Of a stretch of 64,000 nt of DNA, positions 9,740 through 18,542 are shown one piece after another. Each line of letters opens with the position of its first letter. The first letter of the stretch is position 1. Source of the stretch: Acidicapsa dinghuensis (lineage in GTDB: Bacteria > Acidobacteriota > Terriglobia > Terriglobales > Acidobacteriaceae); assembly GCF_025685685.1 (NCBI RefSeq), contig NZ_JAGSYH010000002.1, positions 48,768-112,767 on the forward strand, read 5' to 3'. The notes below the pieces were generated by a model. That model ran no database searches. It was not told the DNA's origin and worked only from the letters and a program-made list of their open reading frames with translations. A program made the translations under genes and the position numbers.

Positions 9740-11815
9740 ATGCCTCGGCTATCTCCAATTCGTCGTTGGCCATTCTGGACTTTCTTTGTCCTGCTCATCG
9801 TTGCCGTTTCCGCACAAATCGCAAATGCTGAAGCAACCGATCTTCCGCAAGCCACTTTCGACTACCAGAGCAACCGCGCTCCGCTCGTTTCTCTGGATGG
9901 TAAATGGCGGTTTCATCCTGGTGACGATCCCGACGGCGCGCAGGGCTGGGCAAGCTCTGGGTTTGATGACTCCTCGTGGCCACTGATCTCGAGCGATGCT
10001 CCATGGAACGACCAGGGCTATCCGAATATGAGGGGATTTGCCTGGTATCGCTTCAGTGTCGTGGTTCCGGCGACGCATCCGGCACTTGCAATCGATCTCA
10101 CGCCGATACTGTCGTCGTGGCAGGTCTTTGTCGATGGCAAACCGGCAGGTTCTTTCGGCAACATGCCGGCGAATATCTTTCCGAGGGCCAACTGGCAGTA
10201 CTCCATGGTGCCGCTGGCTCCAGCAGAAACAGCCGCCTCCGGCGCGCCAGCGCATCGGATTCAGGTCGCCATCCGCGTATGGCAATCATCGATATGGGCA
10301 AGCAATCTTGGCGGAGGCACTGAGTTTTCAGGAAATCTGCTCGGAGACTCCGCGCAGATTACAGAAGAACAGACGCATCACGAAGAGCACCGGCGTCTGA
10401 TTTTCGCCGATCGTTTCGCTTATTCAATCGTTGCTTTCATCGTCGGCATCACCATACTCGGCTTGTATTTCTTCCGTCCGCAAGAGCGCGAATATCTCTG
10501 GTTTGCCGTGGTACTGCTCGCCAAGGGCCTTGACGCCACGCTGACGGTTCTCTTCCAAGTCTATGCAGCCCCACCGGTCCCCATCTTCGATCTTCTCGAT
10601 GGCTGTCTCGTCGCCTGCGCGCAGATTGCACTGCTGCTGTTCCTGAATCGTGTCCTCAGATTGCGTCGCAAAGCGCTATTGATCGGCGTTCTGGCCCTGG
10701 CCCTTATCAGCCCGATACCCAACATCCTCTACTGGCCAGGTATCGCTTCCGCTCCGGTCGGATCGCTTTTGCAGGTGTTGTGCCTGCTCCCTTCAGCACT
10801 TTGGATGCTGGCAATCCTCGCCATTTACTCAAACCGGCGCGACATCAATGCGCGCCTGCTGGTCTTTCCTATCTTCCTGATTGAAGGGCTGTGGCTGGCG
10901 AACAGCTTTCTCATATCCATGAACCAGTTCGGCTTCCCGATTGAAGCGCGCATTGTCGAGACGCCGTTCATTGAGGCGCCATTCACAATTCATCCGTCGA
11001 TCCTTGCCGAACTACTTTTTCTCTTCGCGATGCTTGCCTTTATCATCCGGCGCTTTACCATCGCGCGCAGGCGTGAGGAGCGATGGGAGGGCGCACTGGA
11101 AGCTGCCCGGCAGGTTCAGCATCTTCTGCTGCCGGAGGCCATTCCGCAGGTTGTGGGCTTCAAGATCGACTGCATCTACCGGCCTGCCGACGCCGTTGGT
11201 GGGGACTTCTTTCAGATTCTTCCGCAGGAAGACGGAGGTCTGCTTATCGTTGTCGGCGACGTTGCGGGTAAGGGCCTGCCAGCCGCGATGATGGTGTCGA
11301 TGATTGTTGGTGTAATCCAGTCTGAAGTCAGCCACAGCACTGACCCTTCGGAACTGGCCTCGGAGTTGAACACCCGGCTCCTGCACCGCTCGATTGCGCA
11401 AGCCGGTTCTGGATTTACGACCTGCCTTTGCGCACATCTATCCGCGGAAGGACGCCTGACCTTGGCCAATGCCGGGCATCTTCCGCCGTATTCCAATGGC
11501 CGCGAACTCGACCTTCCCGGAGCTTTGCCGCTGGGAATGCTGGAGGGGCTCAACTACCCGCATACGTCTATTCAGTTGCAGCCAGGTGACAGGCTTACAT
11601 TCCTCTCTGATGGCGTAGTTGAGGCGCAAAGCAGGTCTGGAGAGTTGCTTGGATTCGCCCGCGCGGAAGAGATCAGCACAAAACCCGCTGCCGAGATTGC
11701 TGAGATCGCTAGCGCATTTGGCCAGCTGGACGATATCACGGTTGTAACAGTCGAATTCGAGGGTCAGAAGGCCTTGCGAACAGCAGGTCCGCAGGATCAT
11801 GCTGGAAGTTGTTAA
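9740..11815 (+). CDS. Membrane-anchored PP2C/SpoIIE-type phosphatase with periplasmic sensor
   Basis: A 691-residue signalling protein. Residues 1-30 are a signal peptide (FWTFFVLLIVAVSAQIANA). About 45-205 form a beta-rich periplasmic domain that resembles the sugar-binding jelly roll of GH2 glycosidases (SLDGKWRFHPGDD, WASSGFDDSSWP, WYRFSVVVPA). About 222-445 hold roughly seven membrane helices, the 7TMR-DISM layout. The C-terminal RsbU-like domain (about 465-680) has ARQVQHLLLPEAIP, CIYRPADAVGGDFF, VVGDVAGKGLPAAM and FLSDGVVEAQ, with the metal-binding Asp residues in place. It probably dephosphorylates an anti-sigma antagonist. No partner kinase lies adjacent. It is followed after 15 nt by the YkgJ-like gene. 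Confidence 0.9.
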   Translation: MPRLSPIRRWPFWTFFVLLIVAVSAQIANAEATDLPQATFDYQSNRAPLVSLDGKWRFHPGDDPDGAQGWASSGFDDSSWPLISSDAPWNDQGYPNMRGFAWYRFSVVVPATHPALAIDLTPILSSWQVFVDGKPAGSFGNMPANIFPRANWQYSMVPLAPAETAASGAPAHRIQVAIRVWQSSIWASNLGGGTEFSGNLLGDSAQITEEQTHHEEHRRLIFADRFAYSIVAFIVGITILGLYFFRPQEREYLWFAVVLLAKGLDATLTVLFQVYAAPPVPIFDLLDGCLVACAQIALLLFLNRVLRLRRKALLIGVLALALISPIPNILYWPGIASAPVGSLLQVLCLLPSALWMLAILAIYSNRRDINARLLVFPIFLIEGLWLANSFLISMNQFGFPIEARIVETPFIEAPFTIHPSILAELLFLFAMLAFIIRRFTIARRREERWEGALEAARQVQHLLLPEAIPQVVGFKIDCIYRPADAVGGDFFQILPQEDGGLLIVVGDVAGKGLPAAMMVSMIVGVIQSEVSHSTDPSELASELNTRLLHRSIAQAGSGFTTCLCAHLSAEGRLTLANAGHLPPYSNGRELDLPGALPLGMLEGLNYPHTSIQLQPGDRLTFLSDGVVEAQSRSGELLGFARAEEISTKPAAEIAEIASAFGQLDDITVVTVEFEGQKALRTAGPQDHAGSC

Positions 11816-11830
11816 GTTGCAGGTGCCGTC

Positions 11831-12499
11831 ATGCCGTCCGGTCCAGACCGCTTTGAAATCGATATTCCACTCACAGAACTTCTGGTCAAAGATCGAGAGC
11901 TGATTGTTCGCACAGACAAAGCTCTCGCTCACGCCGTCCAGTGTGGCGGCGAACATCTTGTCTGTCGCCCCGGCTGCACGCCTTGCTGTCATGGAGCATT
12001 TGCTATCAGCCAGCTCGACGCTCTGCGCCTCAGGCTCGCGATGAGCGAGCTGGCCATGGCCGACGCAGAGCGCGCAAAAGCTGTCTCGGCACGCGCGGCT
12101 GCTTATCGCGAACAATACGGCTCTTCATTTCCTGGAGATACGGCTTCCGGCATATTAGGAACTACGCCAGAAGCAGAAGCAGCTTTTGAAGATTTTGCAA
12201 ACGATGCCGCGTGCCCGGCTCTGGACCCAACCAGCGGACGTTGTGACCTTTACAACGCGCGCCCGATGACGTGCCGCACCTTCGGGCCTCCCGTTCGACA
12301 CGCCTCGGACGCCGGCGAGGGCTTTGCAGTCTGCGAAATGTGCTTTACCGAGGCTTTCCCGGAAGAGATCGAAGCGGCAGAGATGAAGCCACCGTTTGCC
12401 GAGGAGCAGGAATTGCTTCGGCACTTCAAGCCCGAGTCTGGCGAAACCATCGTCGCCTGGTGTCTGAAGCTGCCCTCAGACCACCCTACTGCCGCTTGA
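11831..12499 (+). CDS. YkgJ-family cysteine cluster protein
   Basis: A 222-residue cytoplasmic protein of the YkgJ family, thought to bind zinc or iron through a Cys cluster. The motif CRPGCTPCCHGAF (near residue 45) is followed by the second cluster PTSGRCDLYNARPMTCRTFG and by CEMCF. Its biochemical role is unknown. It follows the phosphatase with 15 nt between them, so it is probably cotranscribed. Its stop overlaps the 3' end of the convergent gene by 14 bp. Confidence 0.85.
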   Translation: MPSGPDRFEIDIPLTELLVKDRELIVRTDKALAHAVQCGGEHLVCRPGCTPCCHGAFAISQLDALRLRLAMSELAMADAERAKAVSARAAAYREQYGSSFPGDTASGILGTTPEAEAAFEDFANDAACPALDPTSGRCDLYNARPMTCRTFGPPVRHASDAGEGFAVCEMCFTEAFPEEIEAAEMKPPFAEEQELLRHFKPESGETIVAWCLKLPSDHPTAA

Positions 12500-14456
12500 G
12501 AACTACCGTCGATTTCTCGTCCGTCAGGATAGTGGATTCGAGTTTACGGAAGTCCTGTGCCCTTCCCGAAGGCAGTTCTACCTCTTTTACCTTGTAATCG
12601 CGCTCATAGTGCAGGGTCTTGCCTTTGCTGGTCACGGATGAGTGATAGCTGGCGAAATCCATTTCCAGATTCACCGGATCAGGCATCTCGTCGACTGCGT
12701 ATCCCTCCGGCAACGCAATGTCATAGCTGTCATGCCAGTGCCCCGTAGCTTCGAGATCGATCGGAACGGTGCGGGTTTTGTTGTCGCTGGGCAGCACATC
12801 CGATCCAACTACGCGCGGACGCACCAGCAACAACGGTCCGGCCTGGCGGGCGTATTGCTGGGCTGACAGCTCATAGTGCAGCTTCACTGGCTTGTCGAGA
12901 TCCTTGGGCTCGTCATATTTGAAGCCGATCAACGAGACGCCTGGAATGTCCTGCCCGAGAGATCTCTCCAGACCGTCGTGAAGCTCTTTTTGATCTTCCT
13001 GCTTCAATGTCTGGCGAACATCGCCGCCCTCATCACCCATCCGCGTCGTTTCGACCGATCCGGTCAGCAATCCATCGGCCGTGAGTTTGAACTCACCCAC
13101 ACGCTCGGCGCCGCTAGCGTCCGGAGTCAGAATCGGAAGCTGCATCACCTGGCTGGCATCGCCCGCCGCCAGAAGACCATAGCCACCTTGCTCATACGCT
13201 GGCAGATCGCCGGCAGGCGTCCGCTCGTTTGTTGGATCGAAGATGAGATATCGCTTGCCGTCTCTGGCCTTCACCACAGCCTGCAGGCGCGTGTCCTGTA
13301 CATCGGCGGGTATTTCGATTGCGGTGATCATGTGATTGCCTAGTAAAGAAGGATCGTCGGGATCCACAACACCGCGCCGACTATCGACCGGCATGTAGTA
13401 GGCGCGAATGCCCGCGACCTGCAACATCGAGATCAACAGCGTCGTCTTATCCTTGCAGTCACCATAACGATTACGGTAAATATCGCCCGCATAGTGCGCC
13501 TGCAGGCCTCCGATGCCGCGCAGTACGATGAAGTAACGAATCTCGTTCTGAATTGACCCGGTAATACGGCTCAGCTTCGTGTAGAAATCAGGCGCTCCGG
13601 CGATCAGCGTCTGCACACGCGTCGCTATCTCTGGAGTGGGTTCGGGCCTTCCTGACTCCAACTTCGTTACCCAAGCTCCAATCGCCTTCCATTCATTGTC
13701 TTTGCCGTCGACTGCGGCATCGCCCCACTGCACGGACATTCGCATAGCCAATGCAGACCATTCCGGATGGGATGGAATATCACGCAGGTCGAGAGGATGT
13801 ACGTCTCTCATCTCCCATCGCCAATGATTAGGCGATACCTCAACGGCCTTCGCACTCCCTGCTCCGTGCCACGCCTCGAAATGCGCTTTCCCTGGTGGCA
13901 GATCGATTTCCAAAGCTTCGAAGACGACAGGAATTCCCTGCTGTACCTGCCAATCCTTTTCCTGAATGTAAGGCTGCATGACCTCTTCCGACTCACAGAT
14001 GACGACTGCGCCTACGTCGATAGCAGGTGGATGAGCAACCTTCACCTTGTAGGTGGACAGCATGATCGGTATATCGGTATCGCCCACATCGACGAAGTCG
14101 GTGTCCTGCGCCTGATACTGTTTTTCATCAGCTCCGATCGTCCATGCGCGAAAGTAGTTAATCTTTTCGTCTTCATCGTGTCCCACTGCGCATGTATTCC
14201 CGCGTCCCTGCGGCTTCAGTATGCGGATCGCCTCACGTTCGCGCTCAACAGTTCTGCCCTGAGCATCGATGGTTTCCACATATTCGTCATAAAGGATGAC
14301 CGCGTTCGCATCATGAGCATAATCCGGAGTCTTGGTCTTGTAGGCATCGAGCCCCCACTGCGGCACAGGCGCCTTCTTGCCGAAGATGCCTGCAAAACTC
14401 ATCTCCGGCAACAACACAACGGCGGATAACGCGATCCACCAGCAGCTTGCTTTCAT
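12486..14456 (-). CDS. DUF3857/transglutaminase-like protein, intact triad
   Basis: A 656-residue exported protein. It has a signal peptide (MKASCWWIALSAVVLLPEMSFA), a DUF3857 domain (about 45-240) and a transglutaminase-like core with all three catalytic residues: Cys334 in RYGDCKDKTTLL, His375 in GNHMITAIEI and Asp407 in YLIFDPTNE. A C-terminal beta domain follows. The substrate is unknown; the fold suggests a protease or cross-linker acting on periplasmic proteins. The start at 14456 is set by the signal peptide and GGGGAG upstream; a start at 14489 would hide the signal peptide. It lies 36 nt after its paralogue, same strand. Confidence 0.87.
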   Translation of the reverse strand: MKASCWWIALSAVVLLPEMSFAGIFGKKAPVPQWGLDAYKTKTPDYAHDANAVILYDEYVETIDAQGRTVEREREAIRILKPQGRGNTCAVGHDEDEKINYFRAWTIGADEKQYQAQDTDFVDVGDTDIPIMLSTYKVKVAHPPAIDVGAVVICESEEVMQPYIQEKDWQVQQGIPVVFEALEIDLPPGKAHFEAWHGAGSAKAVEVSPNHWRWEMRDVHPLDLRDIPSHPEWSALAMRMSVQWGDAAVDGKDNEWKAIGAWVTKLESGRPEPTPEIATRVQTLIAGAPDFYTKLSRITGSIQNEIRYFIVLRGIGGLQAHYAGDIYRNRYGDCKDKTTLLISMLQVAGIRAYYMPVDSRRGVVDPDDPSLLGNHMITAIEIPADVQDTRLQAVVKARDGKRYLIFDPTNERTPAGDLPAYEQGGYGLLAAGDASQVMQLPILTPDASGAERVGEFKLTADGLLTGSVETTRMGDEGGDVRQTLKQEDQKELHDGLERSLGQDIPGVSLIGFKYDEPKDLDKPVKLHYELSAQQYARQAGPLLLVRPRVVGSDVLPSDNKTRTVPIDLEATGHWHDSYDIALPEGYAVDEMPDPVNLEMDFASYHSSVTSKGKTLHYERDYKVKEVELPSGRAQDFRKLESTILTDEKSTVVLKRQ

Positions 14457-14492
14457 CTTCTTACTCCCCGGTCTCACCACGCATCGCACAGA

Positions 14493-16472
14493 TCAGTTTT
14501 TGGCTGATGCAACCGCTGCCTGCTCCAGGACAAGTTGTTGCTGATCCGCCGCGGCCACCTTCTGGTAGAAATCCCGAAGCGCCGGATAATCTTTTGCGGC
14601 CAGCATCGAGAAACCACGGATGAACGTTCGGGTCAGAACGACAGTCGATTTATCCACCTTTGACTTGGTGCCCAGTGCGGCATAGCTCGCCCACGGAATC
14701 TTCGCGTCCGGCGGTGCGCTCTCCACGGTAAAACCGTCCGGCAGATGATACGTAACGTCATCGACCACCGCCTCGGAGTACTGCATATCTACTGGCATTT
14801 CGCGCTTTTCTTCTGCCACAAAAGGAAGTTTGGCGTGTGAGTCGAAGAACTCACCGGGCAGAAATACCCGCTTGCCCGTCGTAGTGCCGAGACTGCCTGA
14901 GATCTTGGCTATGCCCATCAACTGCGAGTGATAGTCTTCAAGCGCGAGAAAGTGATCGAAGTCTCCCTGCACGCCATCCGGCAAAATGCCCTTCAGGTAT
15001 TCATTGAACTGCTTTTTAACTTCATCTTCGTCATTGCGGATCGCCCTGTGCCGCCATTGCAACGCCGCTGGGCCGGCCATGGAAATACGCACCGTTCCGG
15101 CCACGCTTCCGTCCTTGGCGATGGTTATATCCGCTATCCGGCTCGTGACAGCTTGTTTATAGGGAATGCCGGCGGTATTGCTGAATTCGACACCTTTATC
15201 CGACTGTCGCATCGCCGCTGTCATTGCGTGCCGCCAGTCTAGCTCCCCGAAAGGAGAGAATTTTGCGCCTGGATCCAGCGCGATTTCCTTACCGTCGATC
15301 GTCGCCAGCACCAGGACATCATCAAACTGTCCCATCGACATGAAATAGGAATTGAAGACCACACGATTGCGGTTGCTAACCACAGCTGCATAAGACTTGA
15401 TACCCGCAATCCGCAGCATCGCAAGGTAGAGCAATGCAATCTCATCGCTCGAGCCGCTCTTGTGCGTCCACACATCGTCCGCATCCTTTGCCGGCTTGAT
15501 GTGTTCACTCTTCATTTCAGCTTTCGACTTCTCGCGAGTGAAGTCGGTGTTATCAAGCGCCATCACCGCGTCGTACAGCTTGCGAGCTTTCACTTCCTCG
15601 CTGTCAGTCGGCGCTATCAGCTGGCTCACAGCCTGCTTGAGCCCCTTGCTCTCATCCGCAAAGGCATTCATCTCTTTGGACCACTTGCTGCCTGTGTGCT
15701 GCCAGTACTCATCTTTATTGAAGTAGGCCGAGTAATAAAAAATCACCTGAGCTTTTAGCGTATTCATCGGTGGCATGTAATCCTCATTGGGGATTGCAGG
15801 CATGTCGGCTACTTCGAGCGTATATTTCCGAGAGAGCTTATCCAAATTAACTTGCTCATTCGGGGGAAGCATCGAACTATAGAGCAACTTTCCCAAAGCA
15901 TTCCCGTTTCCATCGGTAACGCTTTCGATATCCCGGCTCGGCTTGAAAGAATAGTGAGATTTACGAACAAAATATGGCCCCTGCACGTCCCAGTCAGGAG
16001 GCACATCCCACTGATCGTCGTATCGAAGCTGCCAGCGATATTCGAGGATGCTTCCTACCCCAACATTTGGCAGCGTAAAAACCATCTTGTTGACCTGAAA
16101 ATCTTTCGACTTCTCCTCGACCAGATCGCTTGGCTTTACATCGAGCGGATAGATCGTTCCATCTGGATGAATCGTTCGCGCTTTGATATCAGTGATCGTA
16201 TAGTTGCGCCGTGAGTAAGGAATATTGACCGTCGCGAGTTCCTTGCCTTTCTCTGTCAGCACCTTAATGCGTGCGTAATACGATTCGAAATGCAGAGTGT
16301 CATCATCAACTTCCTCCCGGTACAGATAAATAGCCGAGGCCCCCGGAGCTTTCGGCTCGGAGGTCATCTGGAGTTCTTCCTGCGTGGGGGCCTGAAACTG
16401 AGCGAGAACCGGCAAAGAGTGCGCGAAAGCCGCAAACACCACTGCTACCGCCAAACCAAGGCGAATCTTCAT
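14493..16472 (-). CDS. DUF3857/transglutaminase-like protein, degenerate triad
   Basis: A 659-residue paralogue of the next gene, with a signal peptide (LGLAVAVVFAAFAHSLPVLAQ), a DUF3857 domain (about 45-250) and a transglutaminase-like fold. In the aligned core the nucleophile is Ser342 (HKSGSSDEIALL), the His position is Asp384 (GQFDDVLVL), and only Asp400 (IALDPGAKF) remains. It is therefore probably not catalytic as a Cys enzyme and may be a binding or regulatory partner. ATG at 16472 has AGGAG upstream. First gene of the pair. Confidence 0.85.
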   Translation of the reverse strand: MKIRLGLAVAVVFAAFAHSLPVLAQFQAPTQEELQMTSEPKAPGASAIYLYREEVDDDTLHFESYYARIKVLTEKGKELATVNIPYSRRNYTITDIKARTIHPDGTIYPLDVKPSDLVEEKSKDFQVNKMVFTLPNVGVGSILEYRWQLRYDDQWDVPPDWDVQGPYFVRKSHYSFKPSRDIESVTDGNGNALGKLLYSSMLPPNEQVNLDKLSRKYTLEVADMPAIPNEDYMPPMNTLKAQVIFYYSAYFNKDEYWQHTGSKWSKEMNAFADESKGLKQAVSQLIAPTDSEEVKARKLYDAVMALDNTDFTREKSKAEMKSEHIKPAKDADDVWTHKSGSSDEIALLYLAMLRIAGIKSYAAVVSNRNRVVFNSYFMSMGQFDDVLVLATIDGKEIALDPGAKFSPFGELDWRHAMTAAMRQSDKGVEFSNTAGIPYKQAVTSRIADITIAKDGSVAGTVRISMAGPAALQWRHRAIRNDEDEVKKQFNEYLKGILPDGVQGDFDHFLALEDYHSQLMGIAKISGSLGTTTGKRVFLPGEFFDSHAKLPFVAEEKREMPVDMQYSEAVVDDVTYHLPDGFTVESAPPDAKIPWASYAALGTKSKVDKSTVVLTRTFIRGFSMLAAKDYPALRDFYQKVAAADQQQLVLEQAAVASAKN

Positions 16473-16632
16473 CACTGCTCCTGAGATTGCTGCAAATAAC
16501 TTACCCTGCGAAAACGCAGAAATGCAACCGCCAGCAGGGGCATTGAAACAACTCCAGAAAGATGCTTAATGATTATCGGTAACTAAAGATTCGCACTATT
16601 TACTACTTTCTATATATGGAGCCATTTCCAAA

Positions 16633-17124
16633 TCAGGCAGCAGCTTTGAAATTCTCCGATTTCTCACCCCGTCGCTCCGCCCTTGCCAAAAGCGACAGGA
16701 GCAGGGCGCCGGGCCACGAAACAAAGCTCACCAACAGCTTCGGAATCCGGCGAAAATCCTCGATGACCGACGCTTCTGCCTCTCCAGTCAGAAATGTTCC
16801 CTGCCGCATCACATGCCTGTGAAAAAGCGCCGAAATCACAGTGAACGCCACCGCGCCAGTGAATGCCCGTGCCGGAGCAGGAGCACCTGCGATCCGATGT
16901 ACCAGCCAATCCAGTGCCTGCGAAAGGCCAGGTACCAGCAGCACGATACATACGTCTCCCAACCAACGCCGGCGTATGCTGAGTGCTCGTTGTTGCAGTC
17001 CCGCGTAAATACCTGCCGTCAGCGTTACGTAGAGCATCTCTATGCCGATAACAGCCAGCCGCTCTCTGTTTCCGCCTCGCACCATTGCAACGCCGTAGAC
17101 CAATGACCGGACCACCGCGCTCAT
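16633..17124 (-). CDS. Small integral membrane protein of unknown function
   Basis: A 163-residue protein that I do not recognise. It has hydrophobic segments at about 20-40 (LAVIGIEMLYVTLTAGIYAG), 55-75 (GDVCIVLLVPGLSQALDWLV), 85-105 (AFTGAVAFTVISALF) and 135-152 (LLVSFVSWPGALLLSLLA), suggesting four helices, and a charged C-terminal tail. The ATG at 17124 follows GGAAG. The longer frame to 17208 has a poor, basic, low-complexity N terminus. It lies downstream of the crp-like gene on the same strand. Confidence 0.65.
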   Translation of the reverse strand: MSAVVRSLVYGVAMVRGGNRERLAVIGIEMLYVTLTAGIYAGLQQRALSIRRRWLGDVCIVLLVPGLSQALDWLVHRIAGAPAPARAFTGAVAFTVISALFHRHVMRQGTFLTGEAEASVIEDFRRIPKLLVSFVSWPGALLLSLLARAERRGEKSENFKAAA

Positions 17125-17300
17125 GAGCGCACACTTCCAGTTCCACGCACACTTCCAGCGAGACGGCACAAACCTTCGCCGCCCTTTGTGCAGATTAACG
17201 GAACACATACCCGTATCTTGCCCTGTTTCGTTCAGGAAAGAATGAACGCGGCATTACATTGAGGGAGGATTTGTGCTGCAGAGGGTACTTCCGTGATTCC

Positions 17301-17336
17301 CGAAGAACCAGCCTCCATATGGAGGCTGGTTCTTCG
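17301..17336 (-). terminator. Perfect 36-nt palindrome right after the Crp-family gene
   Basis: An 18-nt arm (CGAAGAACCAGCCTCCAT) is followed directly by its exact inverted copy with no spacer. It starts one base past the stop codon at 17337. In RNA it would form a very stable hairpin. There is no T-run in either direction, so termination is likely but not certain. Confidence 0.6.
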
Positions 17337-18047
17337 TCAGGAGCGGGCGTAGCTTGCCAATGCGCTGAGATTGGGAATGGTCAGCGTCGAGCCGTTCATT
17401 GCCACCAGGCCGCGCATCTTAAAGGTTGTCAGTGTCCGGGTAACTGTTTCACGCGACGCACCGATGAATTCGCCTATCTCTTCATGCCGCAGTGAGAAGC
17501 GAAAACGCGTTCCATGCTCCGTTGTCTGCCCGCGCTCGCTCCACTCCAGCAACAGACGGGCCAGCTTCTCTGGCGCGGTTGAGGCCAGACCGACCGTTCG
17601 CAACTGCTGGCATGCCATGTTGAATTGCGCGCTCATTTCTTCGGTAACGATCTGGTAGGCTTCCGGGTTCCGCATCAGAAAGCCAAGAAACTCGCGCCGT
17701 CCAATCGGAGCAATGCGTGCCGAATGGAGAGCTTCGGCCGTCATCTCATACGGATTGCCCGACAATGTCGATGTCAAGCCGAGCACCTCGCCGGCGTGCG
17801 CGATCCGCAGAGCCAGCCGTTTGCCATCGCTCGAATTGATCGACAGCTTTACTTCGCCATCAAGGATTAAATACACGCCGCTGGGAGCTTGCTGCTCACT
17901 GAACAAAACCTTCCCCGAAGGGTATTGCATCGGAATTTGCAGCGATGCGAAATCCTTTTGCGCCGCAGGTGAAAGCTTTTGGAAGAATTCTCTTCCGCTG
18001 CGAAAGTCTCTTGTCAGCATGTTCTCTGTGGCCTCGAATGAACGCAT
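17337..18047 (-). CDS. Crp/Fnr-family transcriptional regulator
   Basis: A 236-residue regulator. The N-terminal half is a cyclic-nucleotide-binding fold (about 30-145: YPSGKVLFSEQQAPSGVYLILDGEVKL, GEVLGLTSTLSGNPYEMTAEAL). The Arg-Ser pair that binds cAMP in E. coli CRP is not present, so another ligand is likely. There is no Cys cluster like that of FNR. The C-terminal winged helix is HEEIGEFIGASRETVTRTL. The start is the ATG one base after the STAS gene's stop, with GAGGGG upstream, so the two are coupled. It is followed by a large palindrome. Confidence 0.9.
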   Translation of the reverse strand: MRSFEATENMLTRDFRSGREFFQKLSPAAQKDFASLQIPMQYPSGKVLFSEQQAPSGVYLILDGEVKLSINSSDGKRLALRIAHAGEVLGLTSTLSGNPYEMTAEALHSARIAPIGRREFLGFLMRNPEAYQIVTEEMSAQFNMACQQLRTVGLASTAPEKLARLLLEWSERGQTTEHGTRFRFSLRHEEIGEFIGASRETVTRTLTTFKMRGLVAMNGSTLTIPNLSALASYARS

Positions 18048-18048
18048 G

Positions 18049-18348
18049 TCAACGCCCCTCATCTGCTTTTATCGTGCTATCGGAGATTTCCTGGGCCAGA
18101 TACTGAGTCCACGGTGAGTTGGTCTGCAATTCTGCATGACTGGAGGAATAAATCTCTCGCAACACCGCCAGACCGCCAGCATCGGCAAATGTTGTGTCCT
18201 TCAGGTCAATGATCAGTTTGTGCAGCTGGAGTCCGGGGTTGATCTCGGTCCAGACGCGGCTCAGCTCAGCCACCCAAGGTCCGGCAATCCGGCCTTCGAG
18301 TTTCAAGAGCACCGTCTCTGGTTTTCGGTCAATCGTGATTCTCAGCAA
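18049..18348 (-). CDS. Small STAS-domain protein
   Basis: A 99-residue protein resembling anti-sigma factor antagonists. It shows VLLKLEGRIAGPWVAELSRVW, then KLIIDLKDTTFADAGGLAVL, the STAS core. The usual phosphorylatable Ser (DSSG in SpoIIAA) is replaced by DAGG, so it cannot be switched by a kinase at that site. The first available start is TTG at 18348, with no strong ribosome binding site, so the start is uncertain. It lies one base upstream of the Crp-family gene and is presumably coupled to it. Confidence 0.75.
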   Translation of the reverse strand: MLRITIDRKPETVLLKLEGRIAGPWVAELSRVWTEINPGLQLHKLIIDLKDTTFADAGGLAVLREIYSSSHAELQTNSPWTQYLAQEISDSTIKADEGR

Positions 18349-18542
18349 GTCTTGGCTCGTCCAGCGCCATGCCTATTCCCAATGCAAGACGCATGCCAAA
18401 CCGCTCAGCCTACGGATGGTCGATCTATATACCATTGAAAATAATGAATTTAATCAAATTATCGTCGTCCTTTGGCTTGCAAGGTGACGAAAGCGCTGAC
18501 GAAGTGACGAAGACGAAATTGCGTCGCCACGACTATATTTCG

